Source of the DNA: Dactylosporangium vinaceum | GTDB taxonomy: Bacteria; Actinomycetota; Actinomycetes; Mycobacteriales; Micromonosporaceae | Direction of reading: 5' to 3' | Assembly: GCF_019904175.1 (NCBI RefSeq) | Contig: NZ_CP061913.1 | Location: forward strand, 4,030,001-4,094,000 | DNA length: 64,000 bases | Shown: positions 53,313 to 61,351 of the stretch, piece after piece | Position numbering within the stretch: the stretch's first letter is position 1 | Layout of the letters: each line of letters starts with the position of its first letter | Program-made: the position numbers and the translations under genes | The notes under the pieces: model-generated | Database searches by the model: none | Told to the model about the DNA's origin: nothing | What the model saw: the letters and a program-made list of their open reading frames with translations, nothing else

Positions 53313-54308
53313 ATGAGACGACGACCTCTTGCGACCGCGGCACTGGCCGTCGCGCTGCTCGGCGGGCTCGCCGCCTGCGGCGACGACGACCAGGCCAAGG
53401 CCGACACCGCCCCGGCCGGCACCGTGACCATCGGCGCCCAAGCCGGCGGCATCGCCAAGCCGACCGAGCTCAAGGTCGACAAGCAGCAGGCCATCGCCGA
53501 CCTCGTGCCGGAGGCGATCAAGAGCGACGGCAAGCTCACCATCGGCCTCGGTGCGCTGCCGACCGGCTTCCCGCCGCTGGCCTTCGTCGGCGACGACGAC
53601 AAGACCTTCACCGGCGCCGAGCCCGACCTCGGCCGCCTCGTCGCCGCCGTGCTGGGCCTCAAGCCGGAGTTCAACAACGACACCTGGGACAACCTGTTCG
53701 TCGGCCTCGACTCGGGCAAGAACGAGGTCGGCTTCAGCAACATCACCGACACCGAGCAGCGCAAGGAGAAGTACGACTTCGCCTCCTATCGCCAGGACAA
53801 CCTCGGCTTCGCCGTGAAGGCCGGCAACTCCTGGAACTTCGACAAGAACTACCAGAATCTGGCCGGGCTGAAGGTGGCCGTCGGCGCGGGCACCAACCAG
53901 GAGAAGATCCTCGTCGCCTGGCAGGAAAAGCTCAAGGCCGAGGGCAAGACCCTGGACATCAAGTACTTCGCCGACACGCCCAGCACCTTCAAGGCCATCG
54001 TCTCGGGCCAGATCGACGGGTACTTCGGGCCGAACCCCGGCATCGCGTACCAGATCAGCAAGACGAAGGGCACCGCCGACGAGGTCCGCAACGCCGGCGT
54101 CTACTCCGGCGCGGGTGCGAGCATGCAGGGCCTGATCGCGGCGACCACCAAGAAGGACAACGGCTTGGTCAAGGCGCTCGCGGCGGCGATCGACTACCTG
54201 ATCCGGACCGGTCAGTACAAGCAGTGGCTGGCCGCCTACAACCTCGACACCGAGGCCGTGGACCGCTCGGCCGTCAACCCGCCCGGCCTGCCCAAGTCCA
54301 ACGCCTGA
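53313..54308 (+). CDS. Amino acid ABC transporter substrate-binding lipoprotein (family 3)
   Basis: 331 residues from the ATG at 53313 (MRRRPLATA), with AAGGAG upstream; the frame is open from 53292. Signal peptide with lipobox LAAC. Family 3 fold: KLTIGLGALPTGFPPLAFV, a DLGRLVAAVLGLKPEF block, VGFSNITDTEQRKEKYDF, and LAGLKVAVGAGTNQEK. Captures an amino-acid-like ligand; context suggests cystine or an S-modified cysteine. One internal Met and only the lipobox Cys. Confidence 0.93.
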   Translation: MRRRPLATAALAVALLGGLAACGDDDQAKADTAPAGTVTIGAQAGGIAKPTELKVDKQQAIADLVPEAIKSDGKLTIGLGALPTGFPPLAFVGDDDKTFTGAEPDLGRLVAAVLGLKPEFNNDTWDNLFVGLDSGKNEVGFSNITDTEQRKEKYDFASYRQDNLGFAVKAGNSWNFDKNYQNLAGLKVAVGAGTNQEKILVAWQEKLKAEGKTLDIKYFADTPSTFKAIVSGQIDGYFGPNPGIAYQISKTKGTADEVRNAGVYSGAGASMQGLIAATTKKDNGLVKALAAAIDYLIRTGQYKQWLAAYNLDTEAVDRSAVNPPGLPKSNA

Positions 54309-54322
54309 CCCGCACGATGACG

Positions 54323-54351
54323 AACGGCCCGGTGCTCTGCACCGGGCCGTT
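54323..54351. terminator. Strong hairpin terminator after the amino acid transporter
   Basis: AACGGCCCGGTGC and GCACCGGGCCGTT form a perfect 13-bp stem with a TCT loop, followed by TGTGTGTG. It lies 15 bp after the stop codon, before the convergent LLM gene. Confidence 0.85.
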
Positions 54352-54524
54352 GTGTGTGCGGGGTTCAGGCGGCGCGCGGCAAGCGGCTGCCCGAGCTGCG
54401 GTGGAAGACCCGCGGCGCGCTGCCGCGGCCGGTGCCGACCGACCCGGCCGGCGCCGGGGCCGCCGGGCCGCTGCACACGGTGGTGTCGTTCACGCCGGGA
54501 AGTGGGCGGCGAGCATGACCTGCC

Positions 54525-55451
54525 TCATGCCCCGGTCGTCGCGTAGCGGCTGGCCGGCCGGTCCAGGCCGAGGTGCCCGCGAAGTGTGGTGTGCGTGTAC
54601 TCGTGCCGGAACGCCCCGCGCTCGCGCAGGATCGGCAGCAGCTCGTCGACGATCGCGGTGAGATCGACCGGTAGCTCGGCCGGGTGCAGCCGGAAGCCGT
54701 CGACGCCGGCGCGCTCGTCGAGCAGCCGGTCGGCGATCTCCAGCGGGGTCTCGGCGGCGAAGGAAACGGCGACGTCGGCGAAGACCTTCGCCCCGGTGCC
54801 GGCCGGACGGGGCGCGCCGGCCGGCACGAAGACCAGATCGGCCGCCACGGCCGGCCCGGAGGCGAGGGCGGCGACAAGCGGGCGGCCCTGCGGTGGCCGG
54901 GGCGTGGTCGACGGGCCGCGGACGCTGGAGTGCCGGCCCGTGAAGCCGATGTCGTGCCGCTTGTCCAAGTTGACGAATCGGCCGGTCGAGTCGTCGCGGA
55001 TCGCCGTGTTGTCATCCCAGCTGTCCCACAGCCGCCGGACCGTCTCGACGTGGTCGGCGGCCACCTCCGGCGAGCCTGCGGTTGCGGCGAGCCAGCCGGC
55101 CCGGCCGTGGCTGAGGTAGTCCAGCGTGGCCAGCTGGGTCGAGATGTGGAACGGCTCGGTGGTCGCGACCCCGACGACCGGCACGAGGCCGATGCCCGTC
55201 GTCACCGGCGCGATGCGTGCGGCGATGAGCAGGGCCGCCAGCCGGCCCTGGACCCGGTCGGCGTGGCCGGTGACGGTGCCGCCGTCCGCGATCGTGACGA
55301 AGTCCAACCGGCCCCGCTCGGCCTCCCGCACGAGCGACAGCCAGTACGCCGGCGTGAACAGCGTGGACGGGCGGGCATCCGCTCGGCGCCAGACGTCCGG
55401 ATCGGACACGGCGTCGTCCAGCGCGACGGCGAGATGCAGCTTGGCGCTCAT
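54525..55451 (-). CDS. LLM monooxygenase of the NtaA/SnaA/DszA family, shortened
   Basis: 308 residues from the ATG at 55451, in an ATGA overlap with the upstream gene. Starts LHLAVALDDA; keeps YLSHGRAGWLAAT, RRLWDSWDDNTAI, FTGRHSSVRGPSTT, RPPQGRPLVAALASG, DGFRLHPAELP and terminal FRHEYTHTTLRGHLGL. Relative to the ~440-residue family about 130 residues between the QGRP strand and the C-terminal helices are absent. No internal Met, no Cys. Confidence 0.88.
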   Translation of the reverse strand: MSAKLHLAVALDDAVSDPDVWRRADARPSTLFTPAYWLSLVREAERGRLDFVTIADGGTVTGHADRVQGRLAALLIAARIAPVTTGIGLVPVVGVATTEPFHISTQLATLDYLSHGRAGWLAATAGSPEVAADHVETVRRLWDSWDDNTAIRDDSTGRFVNLDKRHDIGFTGRHSSVRGPSTTPRPPQGRPLVAALASGPAVAADLVFVPAGAPRPAGTGAKVFADVAVSFAAETPLEIADRLLDERAGVDGFRLHPAELPVDLTAIVDELLPILRERGAFRHEYTHTTLRGHLGLDRPASRYATTGA

Positions 55452-56188
55452 ACCGCGAACACCTCGGTGGTGGCGTGGAACGCGGGGATGGTGTAGAGGT
55501 GGCGCGCGTAGGCCTGCAGGTTCGGCCACCCCGCCAGGCCGCCGTGGCGGATGAGTGCCACGTAGAGCCGGATGTCGGCCTCCGTCACGGTCTCGCCGAC
55601 CAGGTAGGCCCGGTCGGCCAGCCGCTCGTCGAATTCGGCCAGCCGGGGCGCGAGTGCCACGCCCGGGGCCAGCCAGCCGGTCAGGGCCTCGATCTCGTCG
55701 CGCAGCCGGTCCGGATAGGTTTCGACGACCGGGGTCGCCACGTCGCGGAAGCGGGTCGCGAAGTCGATGCCGATGGTGCGGTAGTCGTTACTCAGCACGG
55801 TGCGGGTCGCCCGGTCCCACAGCGTCGGCACCGAGATGTGACCGTCGAATCCGGGCTCGGTCTGCTCGTAGGCCTGGCGCAGCAGCGTGAAGCCGTTGAC
55901 CGGGTCAGGGCCGTAGCGCTCGCGGAAGGCCCAGCCGCGACCGTCGCGAGCGTTGTCCACATAGGACACACTTACCGCGTCGTGCAGTCCGGCCAGCTCG
56001 AGGGCCAGGGTGGCGCGGTGGGACCACGGGCAGAACCAGCCCGCGTAGAGGTGGTAACGACCGGCGACGCCGTGCTCGATGCGCCCGGTGAACCGATACA
56101 GGGGATCGGGGTTGGGGATGCGGTATTCGCCGTACGCGTCGGTGTCGACGGGGCTGGCGAGCCGGCTGGAGCGCGGCAGAGTCGTCAT
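55448..56188 (-). CDS. Glutathionyl-hydroquinone-reductase-like thiol transferase (ECM4/YqjG type), short
   Basis: 246 residues from the ATG at 56188 with GGAGGT upstream. Thioredoxin-fold N-terminal half with the catalytic Cys in GWFCPWSHRATLALEL and the cis-Pro motif ISVPTLWD; a C-terminal GST helical domain (VGETVTEADIRLYVAL). Family enzymes reductively remove a thiol adduct (glutathione or, in actinobacteria, presumably mycothiol) from quinones. At 246 residues it lacks ~75 of the usual length, partly the H-site segment after the RLY helix. The catalytic Cys is the only Cys and there is no internal Met. Confidence 0.88.
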   Translation of the reverse strand: MTTLPRSSRLASPVDTDAYGEYRIPNPDPLYRFTGRIEHGVAGRYHLYAGWFCPWSHRATLALELAGLHDAVSVSYVDNARDGRGWAFRERYGPDPVNGFTLLRQAYEQTEPGFDGHISVPTLWDRATRTVLSNDYRTIGIDFATRFRDVATPVVETYPDRLRDEIEALTGWLAPGVALAPRLAEFDERLADRAYLVGETVTEADIRLYVALIRHGGLAGWPNLQAYARHLYTIPAFHATTEVFAV

Positions 56189-56213
56189 GGGACCTCCGGA
56201 CCTCAATGCCTCG

Positions 56214-56238
56214 TAATCCTACTTGCCAAATATGGTTT
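56214..56238. promoter_or_regulatory. Candidate sulfur-regulon operator, site G (divergent)
   Basis: Arms TAATCCTAC and ATATGGTTT around the spacer TTGCCAA, 26 bp from the thiol-transferase start and ~125 bp from the fusion gene at 56364. Confidence 0.5.
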
Positions 56239-56363
56239 AAGCTAGGGGCCGTGACGCCGGCCCCGCTCGCCACCTGCGCAGGCGGACCGCCCACCTGGGC
56301 GGTCGAGACCGAGCCGATCACTGAGATCGTCTACTATCATGTCAGTCGGAAAAGTGGGGTTGC

Positions 56364-58910
56364 GTGAGCGAAGTCGATGTAGCCATCGTCGGCGGCGGTG
56401 CCGCGGGCGCGCTGACGCTTGCCCACCTCGCCCATCTGGCCGGGGGCCGGCTCCGGATCGCCCTCATCGACCACGGCCCGGGCGACTTCGGCAGCGGCAC
56501 GGCCTACCGCACCAACGACCGCGCGCATCTGCTCAACGTCCGCGCCGCCGCGATGAGCGCCTGGCCCGACCGGCCCGGCCACTTCACCGACTGGCTGACC
56601 GCGCACGGTCACGACCAGGTGACCGGCGAGGACTTCGTGCCGCGGGCCGCGTTCGGCGCCTACCTCGCCGCCCTCACCCGCGAGGCGGCCGGCGCCGATC
56701 GGCCCGGTGGCGACGTGCGCCTGATCCAGGGCCGGGCCAACGGCGTGCACCGCGGCCCCGGCGGCTGGACGATCACCCTCGAGGGCACCGCCCCGGTCCA
56801 CGCGGCCGAGGTCGTGCTGGCGATCGGCATCGAGCCGCCCGCGCAGGCCTGGGTGCCCCGCCGGCTGCGCGGCCGGCCCCGGTTCGTCGCCGATCCCTGG
56901 CGGCCGGGCGCGCTGGACGGCGTCGGGCCGGACGACCCGGTCCTCATCGTCGGCACCGGGCTCACCGCCGTCGACGTGGCCGTGACGCTGTCGGCCCGCA
57001 CCCGGCGACCGATCACCGCCACGTCCCGTAACGGCCTGCTGCCCGCGGCGCACACGCGCGAGGTCCGCGCACCGATGCCGCTGGACGGCGCCGCAGTGCC
57101 GGCCGGCATCCGGGCGCTGCGCCACCTCGTGCACGACCGGGTCCGCGCGTCGATCGCGGCGACCGGTGACTGGCGGCCCGCCATCGACGGACTGCGGCCG
57201 CACACCCAGGCGATCTGGGCCGCGCTGCCGGAGGCCGACCGGCGCGAGTTCCTGCGGCGCGACCTGCGCCGCTGGGACAACGCCCGGCACCGCATGGCCC
57301 CCGCGGTCGCCGCCACGATCACCGGCCTGCGGTCCGAGGGCCGCCTGGTGATCGCCGCCGAGCACCCGTCCGTCGCCATCGCGATCGCCGAGCCCGGCAG
57401 CTGGATCGTCAACACCACCGGCCCCGACCCGGACCTGGCCGGCTCGACCAACCCGATCATCCAGCAGCTCTTCGCAGCTGGGCTCGTCACCGCGGGCCCG
57501 CTCGGGATGGGCTGGGCCACCACCGGTGACGGGCAGCTGCGCGACGCCTACGGCGAGCCGGTGCCGGGCCTGTGGACGCTCGGCAGCACCCGCCGCGGCC
57601 AGCTGCTGGAGACCACGGCCGTGCCCGAGATCCGGGCCCAGGCCGCGGCGCTGGCCGCGCGGCTGGCGGGTCGGCCGGCCGCTGCGGGCGGAGCGCGGAG
57701 CCCGCGGGTCCGCCGGGACCAGTACGGCCTGCCGGTCCTCGCCTCGGCCCGGGCCGCCGAGCACTTCGACGACGCGGTCCGCCGGGTCCTGCGGGTGCAG
57801 CAGGGCGCCGGCGCCGCGCTGGATGCGGCGACCGGCGAGGACCCGTCGTTCGCCCTCGCGCACGCTGTCCGCGCGCTGCTGGCCGTGGAGGGGGTCATCG
57901 ACGGCGACGCCCCGGCCGCGCTGGCCGACGCCGAGCGAGCCGCGCGGGCGCGCACCGACGCCCGGACCGGGAGCCTGCTGCGTGCCGTGGCCGCCCGGGT
58001 CCGGGCGAACGATCCGGCCGGGCTGCTGCGGCACATCGACGACTTCCCACGCGACGCGCTGGTCGTCAACGCCTGCGTGCCGACGATCGCGTTCGGCGGG
58101 GCGACCCAGGTGCCGCAGCACGCGTGGGCGGTCGTCGAGCGGCTCGCCCCGGTCTACGGCGAGGACTGGTGGTACCTGGGGCTGCTGGCCTTCGTGCGGC
58201 AGGAGCAGCACCGCTGGCCGCAGAGCGCCGAGCTCGCCGAGCGGTCCCTCGCCGCCGACCCGGCCGGCGGCCACGCGGCTCACGCGCGCAGCCACGTGTA
58301 CTACGAGACCGGCGAGCACCGCGCCGGCCTCGCCTGGCTGGACGGGTGGATCGACGGCCCAGGTGCCGCCGCGTTTCAGGGCGCGCACTTCTCGTGGCAT
58401 GCGGCCCTGCACGAGCTGGCCCTCGAACGCTGGACCGACGTGTCCGCCCGGCTGCGCGGCCCGCTGTCGCCCCGCTCGGTCGGCGGCGTGCGGGCCCTGG
58501 TGGACTCCGCGTCGCTGCTCTGGCGCTGCCGTGTCCTCGGCGCCCCGCCCCAGCCGCTCGCGATCGACGAGGTGCTGGGCGTCGTGCCGAAAGAGCTGCT
58601 GGCCGAGCCGCAGACCGCGTTCATCGGCCTGCACGCCGCCCTCGCGCTGGCCGCCGCCGACGACCTCGGCGGCCTCGACGCGCTGGCCCGGCACGCCGCG
58701 ACCCGCACCGAGCCGGCCTTCGACCTCGTCGCGGCGCTCGTGCGGGCGCTGCGTGCCTACCTGGCCGGCGACTACGACCGCACTGTCGAACTCATCTCCC
58801 GCCGGACCGGGGAGTGGGTCCGGCTCGGTGGCAGTGACGCCCAGCGGGAGGTCATCGACGACACCCTGCTGAGCGCCTTGCAGCGTTCGCAGCGGTCCCG
58901 CATCGGCTGA
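56364..58910 (+). CDS. FAD/NAD(P)-binding oxidoreductase fused to a TPR (TTC38-like) domain
   Basis: 848 residues, GTG start. Residues ~1-435: an FAD/NAD(P)-binding domain of the SidA/hydroxyacylglutathione-like 'FAD-NAD(P)-binding' type, with VDVAIVGGGAAGALTLAHL, VLAIGIEPPAQ, a second nucleotide motif LIVGTGLTAVDVAVTL, and LWTLGSTRRGQLLETTAVPE. Residues ~445-848: alpha-helical repeats like tetratricopeptide protein 38 (VQQGAGAALDAATGEDPSFALAHA, ARSHVYYETGEHRAGLAWLD, FSWHAALHELALERW). I would expect these as two genes; here they are one frame. Function unknown; a flavin-dependent oxidation is likely. Four internal Met, two Cys. Confidence 0.85.
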   Translation: MSEVDVAIVGGGAAGALTLAHLAHLAGGRLRIALIDHGPGDFGSGTAYRTNDRAHLLNVRAAAMSAWPDRPGHFTDWLTAHGHDQVTGEDFVPRAAFGAYLAALTREAAGADRPGGDVRLIQGRANGVHRGPGGWTITLEGTAPVHAAEVVLAIGIEPPAQAWVPRRLRGRPRFVADPWRPGALDGVGPDDPVLIVGTGLTAVDVAVTLSARTRRPITATSRNGLLPAAHTREVRAPMPLDGAAVPAGIRALRHLVHDRVRASIAATGDWRPAIDGLRPHTQAIWAALPEADRREFLRRDLRRWDNARHRMAPAVAATITGLRSEGRLVIAAEHPSVAIAIAEPGSWIVNTTGPDPDLAGSTNPIIQQLFAAGLVTAGPLGMGWATTGDGQLRDAYGEPVPGLWTLGSTRRGQLLETTAVPEIRAQAAALAARLAGRPAAAGGARSPRVRRDQYGLPVLASARAAEHFDDAVRRVLRVQQGAGAALDAATGEDPSFALAHAVRALLAVEGVIDGDAPAALADAERAARARTDARTGSLLRAVAARVRANDPAGLLRHIDDFPRDALVVNACVPTIAFGGATQVPQHAWAVVERLAPVYGEDWWYLGLLAFVRQEQHRWPQSAELAERSLAADPAGGHAAHARSHVYYETGEHRAGLAWLDGWIDGPGAAAFQGAHFSWHAALHELALERWTDVSARLRGPLSPRSVGGVRALVDSASLLWRCRVLGAPPQPLAIDEVLGVVPKELLAEPQTAFIGLHAALALAAADDLGGLDALARHAATRTEPAFDLVAALVRALRAYLAGDYDRTVELISRRTGEWVRLGGSDAQREVIDDTLLSALQRSQRSRIG

Positions 58911-58994
58911 ACCGGAGGCGGCCAGCGAGACGATGTCAGGGGCACTATAGTCAGCTGGTCCTTACCGATCATGCCGCCGGACCTGAAGGTTGCC

Positions 58995-59639
58995 ATGCCG
59001 ACGCTGCCACTGTCCCCCGATGAGCTCCTGACCACGACCCGATCCGTCCGTCGACGGCTGGACCTGTCGCGTCCTGTGCCGCTACAGCTGGTCCGGGAGT
59101 GCCTGGAGATCGCGCTCCAGGCGCCGTCGGGCTCCAACGCACAACAATGGCACTGGATCGTGGTGACCGATCCCGAGCAGCGCCGGGCGATCGGCGCCGT
59201 CTACCGGCGCGCGTTCACGGCCTACGCGCAGGCGGGTGGCACGAATCCGGACCGCTACGCCACGGATCCCGCCCGGCAAGCGGTACAGCGCCGGGTCGGG
59301 GCCAGCGCGGCCTGGCTGGGCGAGCACATGGGTGAGGTGCCGGTCCAGGTCATCGCCTGCCGCCGGGTGACCGCGCTGCCGGCGGGCAACCAGGCCGACA
59401 TCTGGGGATCCCTGCTGCCGGCGGCCTGGAGCTACATGCTGGCCGCCCGGGCCCGCCGCCTCGGCACCGCGTGGACCACCCTCCACCTCGATCATGAGGC
59501 CGAGGTGGCACAGCTGCTCGGCATCCCGGCCGACGTCCGCCAGGGAGTGCTGATCCCTACGGCCTACTACACCGGCGAGACCTTCAAGCCGGCACCCCGC
59601 GAGCCGCTCGACAACGTCCTGCACATCGACCGCTGGTAG
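58995..59639 (+). CDS. Nitroreductase family protein
   Basis: 214 residues from the ATG at 58995, placed by AAGG 5 bp upstream; an ATG at 58971 would add 8 residues but has no ribosome binding site. FMN-binding nitroreductase fold: TTRSVRRRLDLSRPV, LQAPSGSNAQQWHWIVVTD, and ARARRLGTAWTTLHL with LGIPADVRQGVLIPTAY. Typically reduces nitro groups or quinones, and some members reduce flavins. Whether it supplies FMNH2 to the LLM enzymes is open. Ordinary Met and Cys content. Confidence 0.9.
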   Translation: MPTLPLSPDELLTTTRSVRRRLDLSRPVPLQLVRECLEIALQAPSGSNAQQWHWIVVTDPEQRRAIGAVYRRAFTAYAQAGGTNPDRYATDPARQAVQRRVGASAAWLGEHMGEVPVQVIACRRVTALPAGNQADIWGSLLPAAWSYMLAARARRLGTAWTTLHLDHEAEVAQLLGIPADVRQGVLIPTAYYTGETFKPAPREPLDNVLHIDRW

Positions 59640-59640
59640 C

Positions 59641-59673
59641 GCACGGCGGCGCCCGTCCGGGTCGCCGCCGTGC
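59641..59673. terminator. Bidirectional hairpin terminator
   Basis: GCACGGCGGCG and CGCCGCCGTGC form a perfect 11-bp stem with an 11-nt loop, in the 41-bp gap between the convergent nitroreductase and binding-protein genes. Confidence 0.75.
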
Positions 59674-59680
59674 GGGCGGG

Positions 59681-61336
59681 TCAGCCGATGAAGCCGACGT
59701 CCACGTACTGCCGTTCGCTGCGCAGCCCGAACGCGCCGAAGTTGGCCAGGTTCGGGCGCACGGCCGAGATCTGGGGCGTCTGGAACAGTGGCACGGAGTG
59801 GCCCGCCTTCCACAACAGCCCGTCGGCCTGGTTGAGCAGCTCCACGGCCTTGGCCCGGTCGGTCTCGGCGCCGGCCTGGTCGATCAGCTTGTCGATGTCG
59901 GGGCTGCCGACGCCGCCGTAGTTCTGCTCGCCGTTGCTGCGGTACACGGGGTAGAGCAGTGACGGGAAGACGTTGTCGACCTGGCGGAACGAGGCCAGGT
60001 CGAAGGCGCCGACGTTGACGTACTTGGCGAAGTAGTCGTTGGCCGGCACCTTGCGCAGCTCGACGGCGATGCCGGTCTGGGCCAGCTGGTTCTGCACCAG
60101 CTGGGGCAGGTCGGTACTGCCCTGGCTGTTGACGACGTAGCTGAGCTTCAGCGGGGCGCCGTCCTTGCTCCGCGCACCGTCGGCACCCGCCTTCCAGCCG
60201 GCCTCGTCGAGCAGGCGCTTGGCCCGGTCGAGGTCGAAACGGCCGTAGTCGCCGCTGTTGTCGCGGTAGCCGTCCTGGCTGGGCATGAAGAAGTGGCTGC
60301 CCAAGGTGTTGACCTTGAACGGTAGACCGGAGGACTGGGCCGCGGCCACGGCCCGGCGGTCGACGGCGTTCTGGATGGCCTGCCGGACCCGCTCGTCGCT
60401 CAGCGGGCCGTTGTGCCCGATCGTCAGCTGGGTCTCGTCCCAGCGGCCGCCGGTGCGGATGACGGTGTCCGGGGCGCCGGCGAGGCGCTGGTAGGCCTCG
60501 GCCTGGCGGCCGGGGGCCTGGTCGATCTCGTTGTTGAGGTACGCCTCGGTGATCGCGGTGCTGTCCAGCGCCCGGTACACGATCGAGTCGAGGATCGGCC
60601 GGGTGCCCCAGTACCGCTCGTTCGGCACGACCGTGATGGTCTGGCTGGTCTTGTCGGCCGTGCCGATCTTCCAGGGGCCGCCCCAGACGGGGATCTTCTC
60701 GATCCAGCCGGTGTTGAACTCCTCGGGCGTGTCCAGCGCGCTGCCCGGCAGCAGCGGGTCGAACAGCGACTGCCAGTCGGCGTAGCGGGTCTTGAACGTC
60801 ACCTTGGCCGTGCGGTCGTCGGCGCCGCGCTCGACGCTCGCGATGGCGTCGTAGCCGGTGGTCCCGGAGACCTGGAACCGCGCGTCGCTGCCGTTGCGGG
60901 TCTTCCACTCGGTCTCGAAGTCCCGCCAGGTGATCGGCGCGCCGTCGGACCAGGTGGCCTTGGGGTTCAGCCGGTACGTCACGACCTGCGTCCCGGTCGA
61001 GGTGACGTCCGCCGAGACGAGGACGTCGGGGTTGAGCACCGGCACGCCGTTGTCGTCGGCGAAGAAGAGTTTCGGCTCGGTCAGGGTCATGATCGAGGAG
61101 GCGTCGCCCTGCAGGCCGTCGACCTGCCCGATGTTGTACTGCGTGATCCACTGCTGGATCGACAGTCGGAGCGTGCCGCCCTTGCGCAGGCTCTCCCGTG
61201 GCTTGGGGTTGATGTCGGCGCTGCCGGTTTTCGGCGCCGCGCCCTGATCCGCCGGTGTGCTGCCGCCGTCACAGCCGGCGACCAGCACGGACGCGGCCAG
61301 CAGCAGTCCCAGTGCCGGCGCCATGGAGCTCCGCAT
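59681..61336 (-). CDS. ABC transporter substrate-binding lipoprotein, family 5
   Basis: 551 residues, ATG with AAGGAGG upstream. Signal peptide and lipobox LVAGC, then an SBP_bac_5 fold (VVTYRLNPKATWSDG, WGGPWKIGTADK, VRQAIQNAVDRRAV, RAKRLLDEAGWK). Divergent from the permease genes at 61430 and 62415, with which it presumably forms one importer. Two Met after the signal peptide and only the lipobox Cys. Confidence 0.93.
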   Translation of the reverse strand: MRSSMAPALGLLLAASVLVAGCDGGSTPADQGAAPKTGSADINPKPRESLRKGGTLRLSIQQWITQYNIGQVDGLQGDASSIMTLTEPKLFFADDNGVPVLNPDVLVSADVTSTGTQVVTYRLNPKATWSDGAPITWRDFETEWKTRNGSDARFQVSGTTGYDAIASVERGADDRTAKVTFKTRYADWQSLFDPLLPGSALDTPEEFNTGWIEKIPVWGGPWKIGTADKTSQTITVVPNERYWGTRPILDSIVYRALDSTAITEAYLNNEIDQAPGRQAEAYQRLAGAPDTVIRTGGRWDETQLTIGHNGPLSDERVRQAIQNAVDRRAVAAAQSSGLPFKVNTLGSHFFMPSQDGYRDNSGDYGRFDLDRAKRLLDEAGWKAGADGARSKDGAPLKLSYVVNSQGSTDLPQLVQNQLAQTGIAVELRKVPANDYFAKYVNVGAFDLASFRQVDNVFPSLLYPVYRSNGEQNYGGVGSPDIDKLIDQAGAETDRAKAVELLNQADGLLWKAGHSVPLFQTPQISAVRPNLANFGAFGLRSERQYVDVGFIG

Positions 61337-61351
61337 CGAACCCCGCCTCCT

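Noticed and set aside
54380-54515. Plus-strand frame (LPELRWKTRGALPRP and onward) after the amino acid transporter
   Set aside because: It lies beyond a strong terminator, has no start signal and no recognisable domain.
58925-58970. Operator-like CTTACCGATCATG before the nitroreductase
   Set aside because: Only the spacer and one base step match; the left arm (AGCTGGTC) does not fit, and the protein is not sulfur-poor.
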